Positions 26,004 through 34,134 of a stretch of DNA of 64,000 nt are shown piece by piece. The DNA comes from Lewinellaceae bacterium. GTDB taxonomy: Bacteria; Bacteroidota; Bacteroidia; Chitinophagales; Saprospiraceae. The position numbers were made by a program, and so were the translations under genes. The notes beneath the pieces were generated by a model. That model was not told the DNA's origin, did not search any database, and worked only from the letters and a program-made list of their open reading frames with translations. How positions within the stretch are numbered: position 1 is the first letter of the stretch; each line of letters begins with the position of its first letter. Location: assembly GCA_020636135.1 (NCBI GenBank), contig JACJYK010000002.1, positions 577,501-641,500 of the forward strand, given 5' to 3'.

Positions 26004-26541
26004 AGCGGTGTTTTCCAAAAGGCGGCAGGATCTGATCCTTTTCGGATAAGGTGATTTTATCTTCCGGAACCAACCAGTCTATGTTTAATTCCGGATCCCC
26101 GTAATGAATACCCCCTTCGGCTTGTCTCGAATAAAAGGCATCGCATTTATAGCTGAAAATGGCGGTTTCACTCAGAACCACATAGCCATGGGCAAAGCCT
26201 TTGGGGACCAGCAGCTGGCGTTTGTTTTCAGCGCTCAGCCGCACTGCAACGTGCCTGCCGTAAGTGGATGATCCGGGCCTGATATCTACGGCCACATCCA
26301 GCACCTCCCCCTGGATGACCCGCACCAGCTTGGTTTGGGACGCTTCTCCGATCTGGTAGTGCAATCCTCGTAAGACACCATATTCGGACTGTGCTTCGTT
26401 GTCCTGGCAAAAGTCGAATTGCAGTCCCTGATGATCCAGTGTCTGACGGTTGTAGCTTTCGAAGAAATAGCCGCGATGATCTGCGAAGACCCGTGGCTCC
26501 AGGATCAATACACCGGGAATATCGGTTTCGATGACTTGCAT
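25996..26541 (-). CDS. rfbC: dTDP-4-dehydrorhamnose 3,5-epimerase
   Basis: A 181-residue cupin-fold epimerase converting dTDP-4-dehydro-6-deoxyglucose to dTDP-4-dehydro-L-rhamnose. Signature segments are DIPGVLILEPRVFADHRGYFFESYN, QDNEAQSEYGVLRGLHYQ with the catalytic histidine in GLHYQ, VAVDIRPGSSTYGRHV, and VPKGFAHGYVVLSE. The ATG at 26541 opens directly into the first strand; the longer frame to 26571 would overlap der. It lies 4 nt after the der stop and overlaps rfbD, so der, rfbC and rfbD appear to be one transcript. Confidence 0.95.
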   Translation of the reverse strand: MQVIETDIPGVLILEPRVFADHRGYFFESYNRQTLDHQGLQFDFCQDNEAQSEYGVLRGLHYQIGEASQTKLVRVIQGEVLDVAVDIRPGSSTYGRHVAVRLSAENKRQLLVPKGFAHGYVVLSETAIFSYKCDAFYSRQAEGGIHYGDPELNIDWLVPEDKITLSEKDQILPPFGKHRYA

Positions 26542-26545
26542 AGCC

Positions 26546-27853
26546 CTATTTTTCGCGGAAATAGATGGCAACCGGGACGCCGGTAAAGTTGTACCGTTTG
26601 CGCAGTTGATTTTCCAGGTAATTCTTATACGAACCTTTCACGGCAGCCGGGTAATTGCAAAAAAAGGCGAATGCGGGGTAGGCTAGAGGCAATTGGTTGC
26701 CGTATTTGATCTTGACAAATTTTCCCCGGTGGGAAGGAGGCGGATGCGCCGTGGTGACTTCCTCCAGCCAGGTGTTCAGTTCCGGTGTGCGGATCTTTTG
26801 ATTGCGTCGCTCGTACACATCCATAGCGACTTCGATGGCTTTGAAAATGCGGGTTTTTTCTGTGGCTGATATAAAGACTACCGGCACGTCATTGAAGGGC
26901 GCCAGCTTTTGCTTGATGCGGTCCTCCACTTCTTTTGCGGTATTGGTTTCTTTCTCGACGAGATCCCATTTATTGACCAGGATGACCACCCCTTTCCGTC
27001 TTCTTACGGCGAGCTGAAAGATCTGCATATCCTGGGCTTCGATCCCGGTCTCCGCATCGATCATCAAAAGGCACACATCCGCTTCCTCAACGGCGCGGAT
27101 GGCCCGGATCACGGAATAAAACTCCAGGTCCTCGTGCACCTTGCCCTTCTTGCGCAGACCGGCCGTATCGATCAGCAGGAATTCTTTGCCGAATTGGTTG
27201 TAATGCGAGTGGATGGAGTCACGGGTGGTACCGGCGATTTCGGTAACAATATTGCGCTCGAAGCCAAGCAGGGCATTCGTCAGTGAAGATTTACCCACAT
27301 TGGGTTGACCAATGATGGCAAAGCGGGGAAGTGTTTCTTCTTCCTCAGTTTCTTCCTGAAATTCAATGCGCTCGGCGATGGCATCCAGGATCTCACCGGT
27401 ACCCGATCCGGAGATGGCTGAGAGGAAAAAGGTATTCTCGAACCCCAGACTGTAGAATTCATTGGCGGCTAAAAGCCGGTTTGGATTGTCAGCCTTGTTT
27501 ACAATCACGAACACATCCTTATCGGTCTTGCGCAGCATACGGGCAACCTCTTCATCCAGGTCGGTGATGCCAGTGGTCACATCAACCATAAACAGGATGA
27601 TGTTGGCCTCATCAATGGCGATCTTGACCTGGTTGCGGATGGCTTTTTCAAAGACATCATCCGACCCATGGACAAAGCCACCGGTGTCGATCACGGTAAA
27701 GGTCTTGCCGTTCCACTCACAGGAACCGTATTTGCGATCCCGGGTGACGCCGCTGATGTCGTCAATGATGGCCTCCTGCTCTCCGATCAGGCGGTTGTAT
27801 AAAGTTGATTTTCCTACGTTTGGTCTGCCTACGATGGCGACGATTTGAGCCAT
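26546..27853 (-). CDS. der: Ribosome-associated GTPase Der (EngA)
   Basis: A 435-residue essential GTPase of 50S ribosomal subunit maturation. Two tandem G domains are clear: the first with P-loop GRPNVGKST (residues 8-16), DTGGF and NKAD; the second with GQPNVGKSS, DTAGLRKKGK and NKWD. The C-terminal KH-like domain follows, with the typical VTTAHPPPSHRGKFVKIKYG and FVFFCN-like AFFCNYP segments. Length and order are standard. A -7 promoter element is seen about 25 nt upstream. Downstream rfbC and rfbD follow closely, an unusual coupling of ribosome assembly with rhamnose synthesis that may be only transcriptional convenience. Confidence 0.97.
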   Translation of the reverse strand: MAQIVAIVGRPNVGKSTLYNRLIGEQEAIIDDISGVTRDRKYGSCEWNGKTFTVIDTGGFVHGSDDVFEKAIRNQVKIAIDEANIILFMVDVTTGITDLDEEVARMLRKTDKDVFVIVNKADNPNRLLAANEFYSLGFENTFFLSAISGSGTGEILDAIAERIEFQEETEEEETLPRFAIIGQPNVGKSSLTNALLGFERNIVTEIAGTTRDSIHSHYNQFGKEFLLIDTAGLRKKGKVHEDLEFYSVIRAIRAVEEADVCLLMIDAETGIEAQDMQIFQLAVRRRKGVVILVNKWDLVEKETNTAKEVEDRIKQKLAPFNDVPVVFISATEKTRIFKAIEVAMDVYERRNQKIRTPELNTWLEEVTTAHPPPSHRGKFVKIKYGNQLPLAYPAFAFFCNYPAAVKGSYKNYLENQLRKRYNFTGVPVAIYFREK

Positions 27854-27876
27854 TTGGGTTCAAGTCTGGTCCAGCG

Positions 27877-27884
27877 CAAAGATA
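27877..27884 (-). promoter_or_regulatory. -7 promoter element for der-rfbC-rfbD
   Basis: On the minus strand the sequence is TATCTTTGCGC, which matches the TAnnTTTG -7 consensus of Bacteroidota with the common CG-rich follow-on. It lies 24 nt upstream of the der start. No good TTTG -33 box is seen. Confidence 0.5.
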
Positions 27885-27978
27885 TTCAATAAAAGTTAAG
27901 CGATGGAGTGGATACGGGATTCCCCGGCGGATTGAAGGGTGATCATCAAGTTTTCGCATTCATTGGTTGATCGCAAAT

Positions 27979-28014
27979 AAAAAAAGCCAGTAGAAAAAGT
28001 TTTCCTACTGGCCT
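27979..28014 (-). terminator. Rho-independent terminator of the peroxidase gene
   Basis: GCCAGTAG (27986-27993) and CTACTGGC (28005-28012) form a perfect 8-bp stem, with further A/T pairing inside. On the minus strand the stem is followed by a run of seven T (27979-27985). It begins 33 nt after the stop of the haem peroxidase gene and so ends its transcript. Confidence 0.85.
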
Positions 28015-28044
28015 TGGCATCACGGGGGGTATGGTGATACCCGG

Positions 28045-29943
28045 TTATCTTTTTATAAACTTGGCCTGGGCCGCATATTGGTTGCCCTGGACATTGATGA
28101 CATAAAATCCGGGTGCCATACTGGCTGGAAGATCCAACCGCAACACATTGTCATGATTCTGGACTTGTTGCTGCAGGTGCTGTCTGCCCTGCAAGTCGGT
28201 CACCATCAGGACCACGGGTCCCTGGACGGCTTCCGGGATACGTACCTGGATCTGACTGCTGGCCGGGTTCGGGAACAACTCAAGGCTGTTCTGTACCAGC
28301 GCATCCGGTTGGGTGGCTGTCGTGGACTGTTCGACTCTAAAGACTTCATAGGGGATGTGCTGCAGGTCTGTGTTCCGACGGATGACTTCAGAAAGACGGG
28401 TCGATTTGATGGCCGCTTTCTCATCCACACTAAGGACCGGATCGTTCTCATAGTAAAAACGGTCACCATCACGCAGATCCATAAACTGCTGCTTGATGAT
28501 GTACATGGCGGTAGGGCCAAACATGGCGTCGGTCATGTGATCTTCGGCCAGCATACCTACCCAGGGATCCAGTTTGCTGATGTCTCCATACATTTCTTTC
28601 ATGCTCTGCACCATGGATGCGTCGGTGGTGATCTGTTCAAAGGAAGCATAGGTCGACATTCCGAATGCAGCACGAACGCTGTTAAAGTCCGGTAATCCAC
28701 GATCGCGACCACGTTCAAGGTTAATGGATACCAGGTCCAGGCCACCGGCTCCCGGAGGTCCAAACAGGAAGTTGCGCAGGTCATCGATGACCTTGCAATC
28801 CAGGTGTTGCTGTACCACGGTGGACATTCCCGAGAAATAAGACTCGATACCAACCTGCTGGTTGATGGCGCTGGGATTAAAGAAAGCATCCCGGAGTTCG
28901 ATATTGCCTTCGGGGATGTATTCGAAATCATCATTCATCCGCACCAACGTCTTATTGATGGTGGTGTGTCCGTAGCGGAAGGCAGCAGCAGAGAAGACAT
29001 TCATGATCTGTGGGTTTACGTCTTCTTTATATCCGGTGTAGGGAGTGACCTGCATGCCCAGCGTTGGGAGCCATTCTTCGTATACGATGGCCTGTATGAT
29101 GCCGCTGACCATTTTACGGGCATACTGATACAGCTGTTCATCATTCCAGTCAGGATGTTTTGCTGCCAACTCGTCGCACTGACGGTTGTGCTCACGGACA
29201 AAAAGAGTATGGATGGAGGAGAGGAATGGATTTTCATTGGCCCGGGGGTCGCCCGCTACAAAGTAGGTATTGACACCAGGAAATGGCATATCCATGGCGG
29301 GAGCTATATAGGTTTCACCTCCGTCGATTTCGCCATTTTTCGTGTTGTAAGGTAACAGGTTCCCCGCCGAAGTCCTCAGTTTTCCCTTTAAGTAGGTCCG
29401 GAGCCACTTGGCCCGGTGCTCGTCGGATCCATAGACCCCTGAACCATCGATGTAAGCTGTGATGGCATTGACCGGTACCCGGGGATTATCGATGCTGGTG
29501 CCCGTGGCAGGATCAAAAGCCGACCTCTTGATGGAAATAGACATCTGACCGGTGCCATTGGGGTCGAACCACTTGTCGAAGGCCGGAATGGCGATGGGCA
29601 GGACTTCGTCGTGAACATCCTTAACCAGGGTTATGTCGTGATCGATAAATTGTCCCCATCCCCAGTTGAAGGCGGAAAGGTTGCGCGTATCATTGATATC
29701 ACCGGTCTGGGAAAAGAGCGCATTGCTGATCATCCTTGGATTTGGGCGGTCATCACCGGAAGGTGTCGAGATGCCATCCCCATAAGCCAGAGGTACCTGG
29801 ATATTAAGTTGTGATCCTACCGATCCCCAATCCCGGTGTTTCGGATTGTTGTACGATCCGTCGATAGACCGGTTGGTGTTTTGAGCACTCATGAAGGGTA
29901 ATAAAAACAGTGATAGTATAGAAACGTGTAGAATTCGGTTCAT
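28045..29943 (-). CDS. Haem peroxidase (animal-type), T9SS-exported
   Basis: A 632-residue secreted peroxidase of the animal-haem (peroxidasin/myeloperoxidase-cyclooxygenase) superfamily. Signal peptide MNRILHVSILSLFLLPFMSAQ; distal histidine motif WGWGQFIDHDITLV; catalytic arginine region in FVREHNR; proximal histidine in AAAFRYGHTTINKTL; and LERGRDRGLPDFNSVR late in the domain. The last ~80 residues (LELFPNPASSQIQVRIP ... APGFYVINVQ) form a type-A T9SS sorting domain, so the enzyme should be released or attached outside the cell. It may oxidise halides or phenolic compounds with H2O2. The ATG at 29943 starts the signal peptide; an in-frame extension to 29994 is unlikely. Confidence 0.93.
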   Translation of the reverse strand: MNRILHVSILSLFLLPFMSAQNTNRSIDGSYNNPKHRDWGSVGSQLNIQVPLAYGDGISTPSGDDRPNPRMISNALFSQTGDINDTRNLSAFNWGWGQFIDHDITLVKDVHDEVLPIAIPAFDKWFDPNGTGQMSISIKRSAFDPATGTSIDNPRVPVNAITAYIDGSGVYGSDEHRAKWLRTYLKGKLRTSAGNLLPYNTKNGEIDGGETYIAPAMDMPFPGVNTYFVAGDPRANENPFLSSIHTLFVREHNRQCDELAAKHPDWNDEQLYQYARKMVSGIIQAIVYEEWLPTLGMQVTPYTGYKEDVNPQIMNVFSAAAFRYGHTTINKTLVRMNDDFEYIPEGNIELRDAFFNPSAINQQVGIESYFSGMSTVVQQHLDCKVIDDLRNFLFGPPGAGGLDLVSINLERGRDRGLPDFNSVRAAFGMSTYASFEQITTDASMVQSMKEMYGDISKLDPWVGMLAEDHMTDAMFGPTAMYIIKQQFMDLRDGDRFYYENDPVLSVDEKAAIKSTRLSEVIRRNTDLQHIPYEVFRVEQSTTATQPDALVQNSLELFPNPASSQIQVRIPEAVQGPVVLMVTDLQGRQHLQQQVQNHDNVLRLDLPASMAPGFYVINVQGNQYAAQAKFIKR

Positions 29944-29968
29944 AGAATTACATTGTACATTAAAACCA

Positions 29969-29992
29969 GGAAGGATCGATTGGATCCTTTCC
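29969..29992. promoter_or_regulatory. Hairpin or operator in the peroxidase leader
   Basis: AAGGATC (29971-29977), GATTG loop and GATCCTT (29983-29989) form a perfect 7-bp inverted repeat about 28 nt upstream of the peroxidase ATG, with outer GG/CC pairs after a one-base bulge. It could be a leader-RNA stem or a dimeric regulator site. Confidence 0.35.
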
Positions 29993-30149
29993 ATTTAGAA
30001 ATGCCTTCGTTCCCAGTTTGGCGCCATAAATGTAATTGAATTGGAGATTTTAATACATTTCGATTCTTTGATTTGTTACCAGAATGTTCAAAATCATCGC
30101 TCAACGGTAATATTGGTCACAAAGCTCAGGCTTGATTAAAATTGTATAT

Positions 30150-30809
30150 ATGAGTGCATTGAACCCGGATCAGTTGATTGATTTGCTGGCTTTCGGCCAG
30201 GGCAGACGTGATGAAGCACCTAATATTGCGCTGGCCCGGCAGTTGGCGGCTGCTGAAGATGCCATTGCGATAGAGAGGCTGGCGCAATTACTGCACCACA
30301 AGAAGGCTGATATCAGGAGTGATGCCATCAAAGTGCTTTACGAAATAGGTGAGCTCAAACCTCATCTGCTTCAGCCACACCTTTCATTATTCCTGGAAAT
30401 CCTGTCTGAGAAGAACAACCGGCTGCAATGGGGAGCCATGACCGCATTGCGCACCCTGACGCCGGACAATCCTGAGATGATCTATGCTAATCTGCCGGCC
30501 ATTCTGGTCGCAGCCGGCCAGGGATCGGTGATCACACGTGATCAGGCAGTGATGATATTGATCGTATTGGCAGGTATTGAGAAATTTCATCAGGATGCGA
30601 TGGCGCTTATCCTGGAACAATTAACGGCTGCTCCGGAAAATCAGCTGCCCATGTATGCCGAACGATGCATGCCGGTCCTGCAGAAAGCAGATTACCAGGA
30701 GTTCATCCAGGTACTCGCCATACGGCTGCCTGGGATGGAATCTGTTACCAAAAAGAAACGGGTGGAAAAGGTGATCAGTCAGGCACGTAAAAGGATGAAC
30801 GGTAAATAA
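30150..30809 (+). CDS. HEAT-repeat-like alpha-solenoid protein
   Basis: A 219-residue cytoplasmic protein without a signal peptide. It is built from repeated helical pairs, for example ERLAQLLHHKKADIRSDAIKVLYEIGEL and RLQWGAMTALRTLTPDNPEMIY, resembling HEAT repeats, and ends in a basic tail (KKKRVEKVISQARKRMNGK). Such solenoids act as protein-binding scaffolds; no enzyme motif is present. The ATG at 30150 is preferred over an upstream in-frame TTG at 30132. It is convergent with xerD 39 nt away. Specific partner unknown. Confidence 0.7.
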   Translation: MSALNPDQLIDLLAFGQGRRDEAPNIALARQLAAAEDAIAIERLAQLLHHKKADIRSDAIKVLYEIGELKPHLLQPHLSLFLEILSEKNNRLQWGAMTALRTLTPDNPEMIYANLPAILVAAGQGSVITRDQAVMILIVLAGIEKFHQDAMALILEQLTAAPENQLPMYAERCMPVLQKADYQEFIQVLAIRLPGMESVTKKKRVEKVISQARKRMNGK

Positions 30810-30848
30810 CAAGTGCTGAGTTTTACACGCGGATTCAGGCAGGTACGC

Positions 30849-31760
30849 TTAACCCTGGTGACGGAACCGGGGATGATATTTGACGAGGGTCTCCCGCAAA
30901 AATTCACGGTCTAAGTGGGTATAGATCTCAGTAGTCGTGATGGACTCATGTCCCAGCATGTCCTGGACGGCACGCAGGTCTGCTCCCCCTTCTACAAGAT
31001 GGGTGGCGAAAGAATGTCGAAAGGTGTGCGGACTGACAGATTTACTGATACCCGCGTCCATCACCGTATCCTTGATGATCATAAAGACCATCTCCCGGCT
31101 GAGCTTGCCGCCGCGCCGGTTGAGAAAGACAATATCCTCACAACCCTTTTTTACCGGCCCGTGCTGGCGGTAGTGGATCAGATAGTCCTGGATGTATTTT
31201 AAGGCATCGCTGCCAATGGGCACGATACGCTCCTTATTGTTTTTGCCGATCACTTTTACAAAACGAACCTCCGGAAACAGATTGGAGAGACGTAGGTTGA
31301 CCAGCTCACTGACGCGCAATCCGCTGGCATACAGGGTCTCCAGCATAGCCCGGTTGCGCATGCCGTGTGAAGTGGAAATGTCGATGCTGTTGAGGATGCG
31401 GTTGATTTCATTCACCGAAAGTACATCCGGGATCTTACGGCTGAGCTTAGGGCCTTCCAGCAGTTCAGTCGGGTCAACATCCAGTGCGTCTTCCATCATC
31501 AGGTATTTGTAAAATGCCCGGATACCTGAGATCAGTCGCGCCTGAGAGCGACGGCTCAACCCCTGACTGCCCTCTTCAATGATGAAAGCTTCGAACTGAT
31601 GGGGTTGCATTTGCACCGGACCGACGGGCGGATTTTGTGTCGTGGCATAATTGCCCAGCTTGCGGACATCGCGCAAATATGCGGCGATACTGTGGACTGA
31701 AAGCGACCGCTCCAATCGCAGGTAAGCTTTGAATCCCAGCAGTGCGCTGTTCCAATCCAT
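30849..31760 (-). CDS. xerD: Site-specific tyrosine recombinase XerD
   Basis: A 303-residue tyrosine recombinase. The N-terminal SAM-like core-binding domain (FKAYLRLERSLSVHSIAAYLRDVRKL) is followed by the catalytic domain with R in ASGLRVSELVNL, K in VIGKNNKERIVPI, H-x-x-R in PHTFRHSFATHL, the H in MLGHESITTTEIYTH, and the nucleophile tyrosine in that last segment. Full length and motifs are those of XerD, which resolves chromosome dimers at dif with XerC; no dif site was identified. It starts divergently from the MscS gene. Confidence 0.93.
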   Translation of the reverse strand: MDWNSALLGFKAYLRLERSLSVHSIAAYLRDVRKLGNYATTQNPPVGPVQMQPHQFEAFIIEEGSQGLSRRSQARLISGIRAFYKYLMMEDALDVDPTELLEGPKLSRKIPDVLSVNEINRILNSIDISTSHGMRNRAMLETLYASGLRVSELVNLRLSNLFPEVRFVKVIGKNNKERIVPIGSDALKYIQDYLIHYRQHGPVKKGCEDIVFLNRRGGKLSREMVFMIIKDTVMDAGISKSVSPHTFRHSFATHLVEGGADLRAVQDMLGHESITTTEIYTHLDREFLRETLVKYHPRFRHQG

Positions 31761-31771
31761 AGTCGAATTAC

Positions 31772-31779
31772 TATCTTTG
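31772..31779 (+). promoter_or_regulatory. -7 promoter element for the MscS-type channel gene
   Basis: TATCTTTG followed by TGG matches the Bacteroidota -7 consensus exactly and lies 47 nt before the mscS-like ATG. A -33 TTTG is not seen at the expected distance (GTTC is present). A GCCGGC direct repeat follows at about 31793-31806, in the probable leader. Confidence 0.5.
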
Positions 31780-31826
31780 TGGTCTGACTATGCCGGCCTG
31801 CCGGCCTACACCGAAAAAACCGAACC

Positions 31827-33482
31827 ATGCAAATATACAGATTATATAAAGGTTATTTATTATGCATTATAATTTGTATATCAACAAGTATGTTGGCGCA
31901 GACCTATCAGCAGGTGCGCCCTTCGAATGAAAGCCCTTACCATACGATCCTGACCCATTTGTATTTCTTGCAGCGGGACTCGTACGAGCCGGCCCAGACA
32001 CGCATCGCTTTTCCTGCTGACCTGGACAGTACAACAGCTGTCACCAAAGCCTTACAGATCAAGAGTATCCTGGATGCCAAAGGACTTTTTGTACAGCTGA
32101 ACAAGATCTCACAGAATCCTAATTATACCGACAGCCTGACCGGACAGAGTACCTATACACTCTTCCCCGGTGAGCTGCCGCAGATTTATCTGGTGAAGGA
32201 AAATAACGGATGGGTGTATTCACCGGCTACCCTGGATGCCTTACCATCCCTGATGAAAAAAACCTTTCCGTTCGGGACAGACTTTCTGGTTAAATTATTC
32301 CCATACAAGTCATCGGCCAGTTTCTTAGGGCTGTACCTGTGGCAATATTTCGGGATATTATTGATCCTGGTGGCGTCTGGATTATGTTACTGGCTCCTCA
32401 GCCGCCTGTTTAAGTTATTGCTCCACACAGGTTTTCGTGACATCATCAGCAAGTGGAAGATCAGCGATAAGCACACCTGGCAGATAGCCCGGATCATCAG
32501 TTGGCTGGTGACCTTGTCCCTGATCGACTGGTTTGTTCCCGTACTGAAATTACCGGTAGAAGCCTCCAAGTTTGTCATTGCGGCCCTGCGCATCGCCGGT
32601 AGCTTTATGCTGGCAGTTTTGGTATGGCGTATTTTTGATGTTATTATACGACACCTGCGGGATGCCGCCACCCAGACCACCAGTAAACTGGATGACCAGT
32701 TCATCCCGATCATCGACCGGATCATCAAGATCATCCTGGTTTTGGTAGCTGCAATTTACATCTTGAACCAGCTGGATGTCAATGTTACAGCCCTCATCGC
32801 TGGAATATCCATTGGTGGTCTGGCACTTGCACTCGCCGCCCAGGATACCGTCAAAAACTTCCTGGGGTCACTGATGATCTTTATGGATCACCCATTCCAG
32901 ATCGGAGACTTTGTCGAAATCGACGGCAAAACGGGTACCATTGAAGAAGTCGGATTCCGCTCTACCCGGATACGCACGGTCGATACCTCCCTGATCACCG
33001 TACCCAATGGGAACATTGCAAATTTGAGCATCAACAACATGGGTATCCGCCCCAGGCGCATGTTACAAATGCAGGTAGGGGTCACCTACGATACACCGCC
33101 CAGATACATCGAAGCCTTTGTGGCTGGGATGCGCGACATTGTCACCACCCATCCCAAATTAGCGGACGAACCCAATTATGTACACCTGTATCAATTTGAT
33201 ACTTCATCCATCAACATTCTCTTCCGCGCTTACATAGAGACGGCTATCTACGCCGAAGAGCTGGCCATCCGGGAAGAAGTCCTGCTGGCAATCATGCACC
33301 TCGCCGAATCCATTGGCGTCCGTTTTGCCTTCCCCTCATCAACCATCTACATCGAAGACATGCCGGGCCAGCTATCCAAAACGCCCGTCCACAATCAGTC
33401 CAAAGAAGACCTGATGCAGGCCAAGGAAGCCTGGCTGGTACAATGGCGGGCCGGGATAAAGACTGGGGATAATGGGGATTAA
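31827..33482 (+). CDS. MscS family mechanosensitive ion channel with exported N-terminal domain
   Basis: A 551-residue channel protein. A signal-like segment (YLLCIIICISTSMLAQ) precedes a ~130-residue periplasmic domain; TM helices follow at about residues 170-195, 225-245, 250-275 and 295-320. The pore helix and upper beta domain carry GISIGGLALALAAQDTVKNFLGSLMIFMDHPFQIGDFVEIDGKTGTIEEVGFRSTRIRT, the MscS signature. Such channels release solutes on hypo-osmotic shock. The stop codon TAA (33480-33482) lies within the left inverted repeat of the downstream GxxExxY unit, so that unit abuts or supplies the gene's end. Confidence 0.92.
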   Translation: MQIYRLYKGYLLCIIICISTSMLAQTYQQVRPSNESPYHTILTHLYFLQRDSYEPAQTRIAFPADLDSTTAVTKALQIKSILDAKGLFVQLNKISQNPNYTDSLTGQSTYTLFPGELPQIYLVKENNGWVYSPATLDALPSLMKKTFPFGTDFLVKLFPYKSSASFLGLYLWQYFGILLILVASGLCYWLLSRLFKLLLHTGFRDIISKWKISDKHTWQIARIISWLVTLSLIDWFVPVLKLPVEASKFVIAALRIAGSFMLAVLVWRIFDVIIRHLRDAATQTTSKLDDQFIPIIDRIIKIILVLVAAIYILNQLDVNVTALIAGISIGGLALALAAQDTVKNFLGSLMIFMDHPFQIGDFVEIDGKTGTIEEVGFRSTRIRTVDTSLITVPNGNIANLSINNMGIRPRRMLQMQVGVTYDTPPRYIEAFVAGMRDIVTTHPKLADEPNYVHLYQFDTSSINILFRAYIETAIYAEELAIREEVLLAIMHLAESIGVRFAFPSSTIYIEDMPGQLSKTPVHNQSKEDLMQAKEAWLVQWRAGIKTGDNGD

Positions 33483-33517
33483 ACACTAAGAAATGTAGTA
33501 CACTAAGGGCACTAAGT
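33478..33517 (+). repeat. Left inverted repeat of the GxxExxY unit
   Basis: This 40-bp repeat begins ATTAAACACTAAGA and ends CACTAAGT. It pairs, in inverse orientation, with 34009-34048: the outer 14 and inner 8 bases are identical and half of the 18 between match, with no length change. The first five bases cover the MscS stop codon region. Confidence 0.75.
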
Positions 33518-33543
33518 ATTTTAACCATTGTCTTAAATATTCA

Positions 33544-33969
33544 ATGTATTTTAAAGAAATGATCCTTACCAAGTCCCATATCAATCAGTTAAGTTATGAA
33601 ATTGTTGGTTGTGCGATTGAAGTTCATAAACAGCTCGGTCCTGGATTACTTGAAGTGGTTTATCATCAATGTATGCAATATGAATTAATGGAAAAAGGTT
33701 TTCTGGTTGAATCAGAAGTAGCAGTTCCTATTCACTATAAGAGAATGAAATTATCAAATCCGCTTAGGCTTGATTTGTTAGTTAATAGTGCAATCATTGT
33801 AGAACTAAAAGCCGTAGAAATCTTACATCCGATTTATTCAGCCCAATTATTATCGTATATGAAACTGACCCAAAAACCAAAAGGATTGTTGATCAATTTC
33901 TTTAGTGAAAATATAACCAAAAGCCTGGTTCCTTTGGTCAATGAATATTTTAATATGTTACCTGATTGA
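33544..33969 (+). CDS. GxxExxY protein (PD-(D/E)XK nuclease-like)
   Basis: A 141-residue protein of the GxxExxY family, with the naming motif at G34-Y40 in LGPGLLEVVYHQC. A strand-loop-strand LRLDLLVNSAIIVELKAV gives the D ... E-x-K arrangement of PD-(D/E)XK nucleases. The role of the family is not settled; it is frequent in Bacteroidota and scattered in other phyla. Start may be 33544 or the internal ATG at 33559. The gene is clearly more AT-rich than its neighbours and lies between 40-bp imperfect inverted repeats, which suggests a mobile or repeat-associated unit. Confidence 0.85.
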   Translation: MYFKEMILTKSHINQLSYEIVGCAIEVHKQLGPGLLEVVYHQCMQYELMEKGFLVESEVAVPIHYKRMKLSNPLRLDLLVNSAIIVELKAVEILHPIYSAQLLSYMKLTQKPKGLLINFFSENITKSLVPLVNEYFNMLPD

Positions 33970-34008
33970 TTCTAAGGCTAATTACAAAGGAGCCCCCTTT
34001 ATCTCATA

Positions 34009-34048
34009 ACTTAGTGGTCTTCATGTCCTCCTAATCTTAGTGTTTAAT
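34009..34048 (-). repeat. Right inverted repeat of the GxxExxY unit
   Basis: This is the inverse counterpart of 33478-33517. Read on the minus strand it starts ATTAAACACTAAGA and ends CACTAAGT, with the same 18-base spacing inside. The two ends bound a 571-bp segment containing only the GxxExxY gene. No clear target-site duplication is seen outside. Confidence 0.75.
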
Positions 34049-34134
34049 AATTCTACACGATTGTGGTTCCTGTTCAGGTATATACTAAAACGTCTTCCCG
34101 AACAGTTCTAACCAAGAACTTCAATTCGTTGACC

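Noticed and set aside
33478..34048. Insertion sequence with transposase
   Set aside because: The enclosed protein is GxxExxY, with no DDE, HUH or recombinase motif, and no target duplication is evident; it is reported as a repeat-bounded unit instead.
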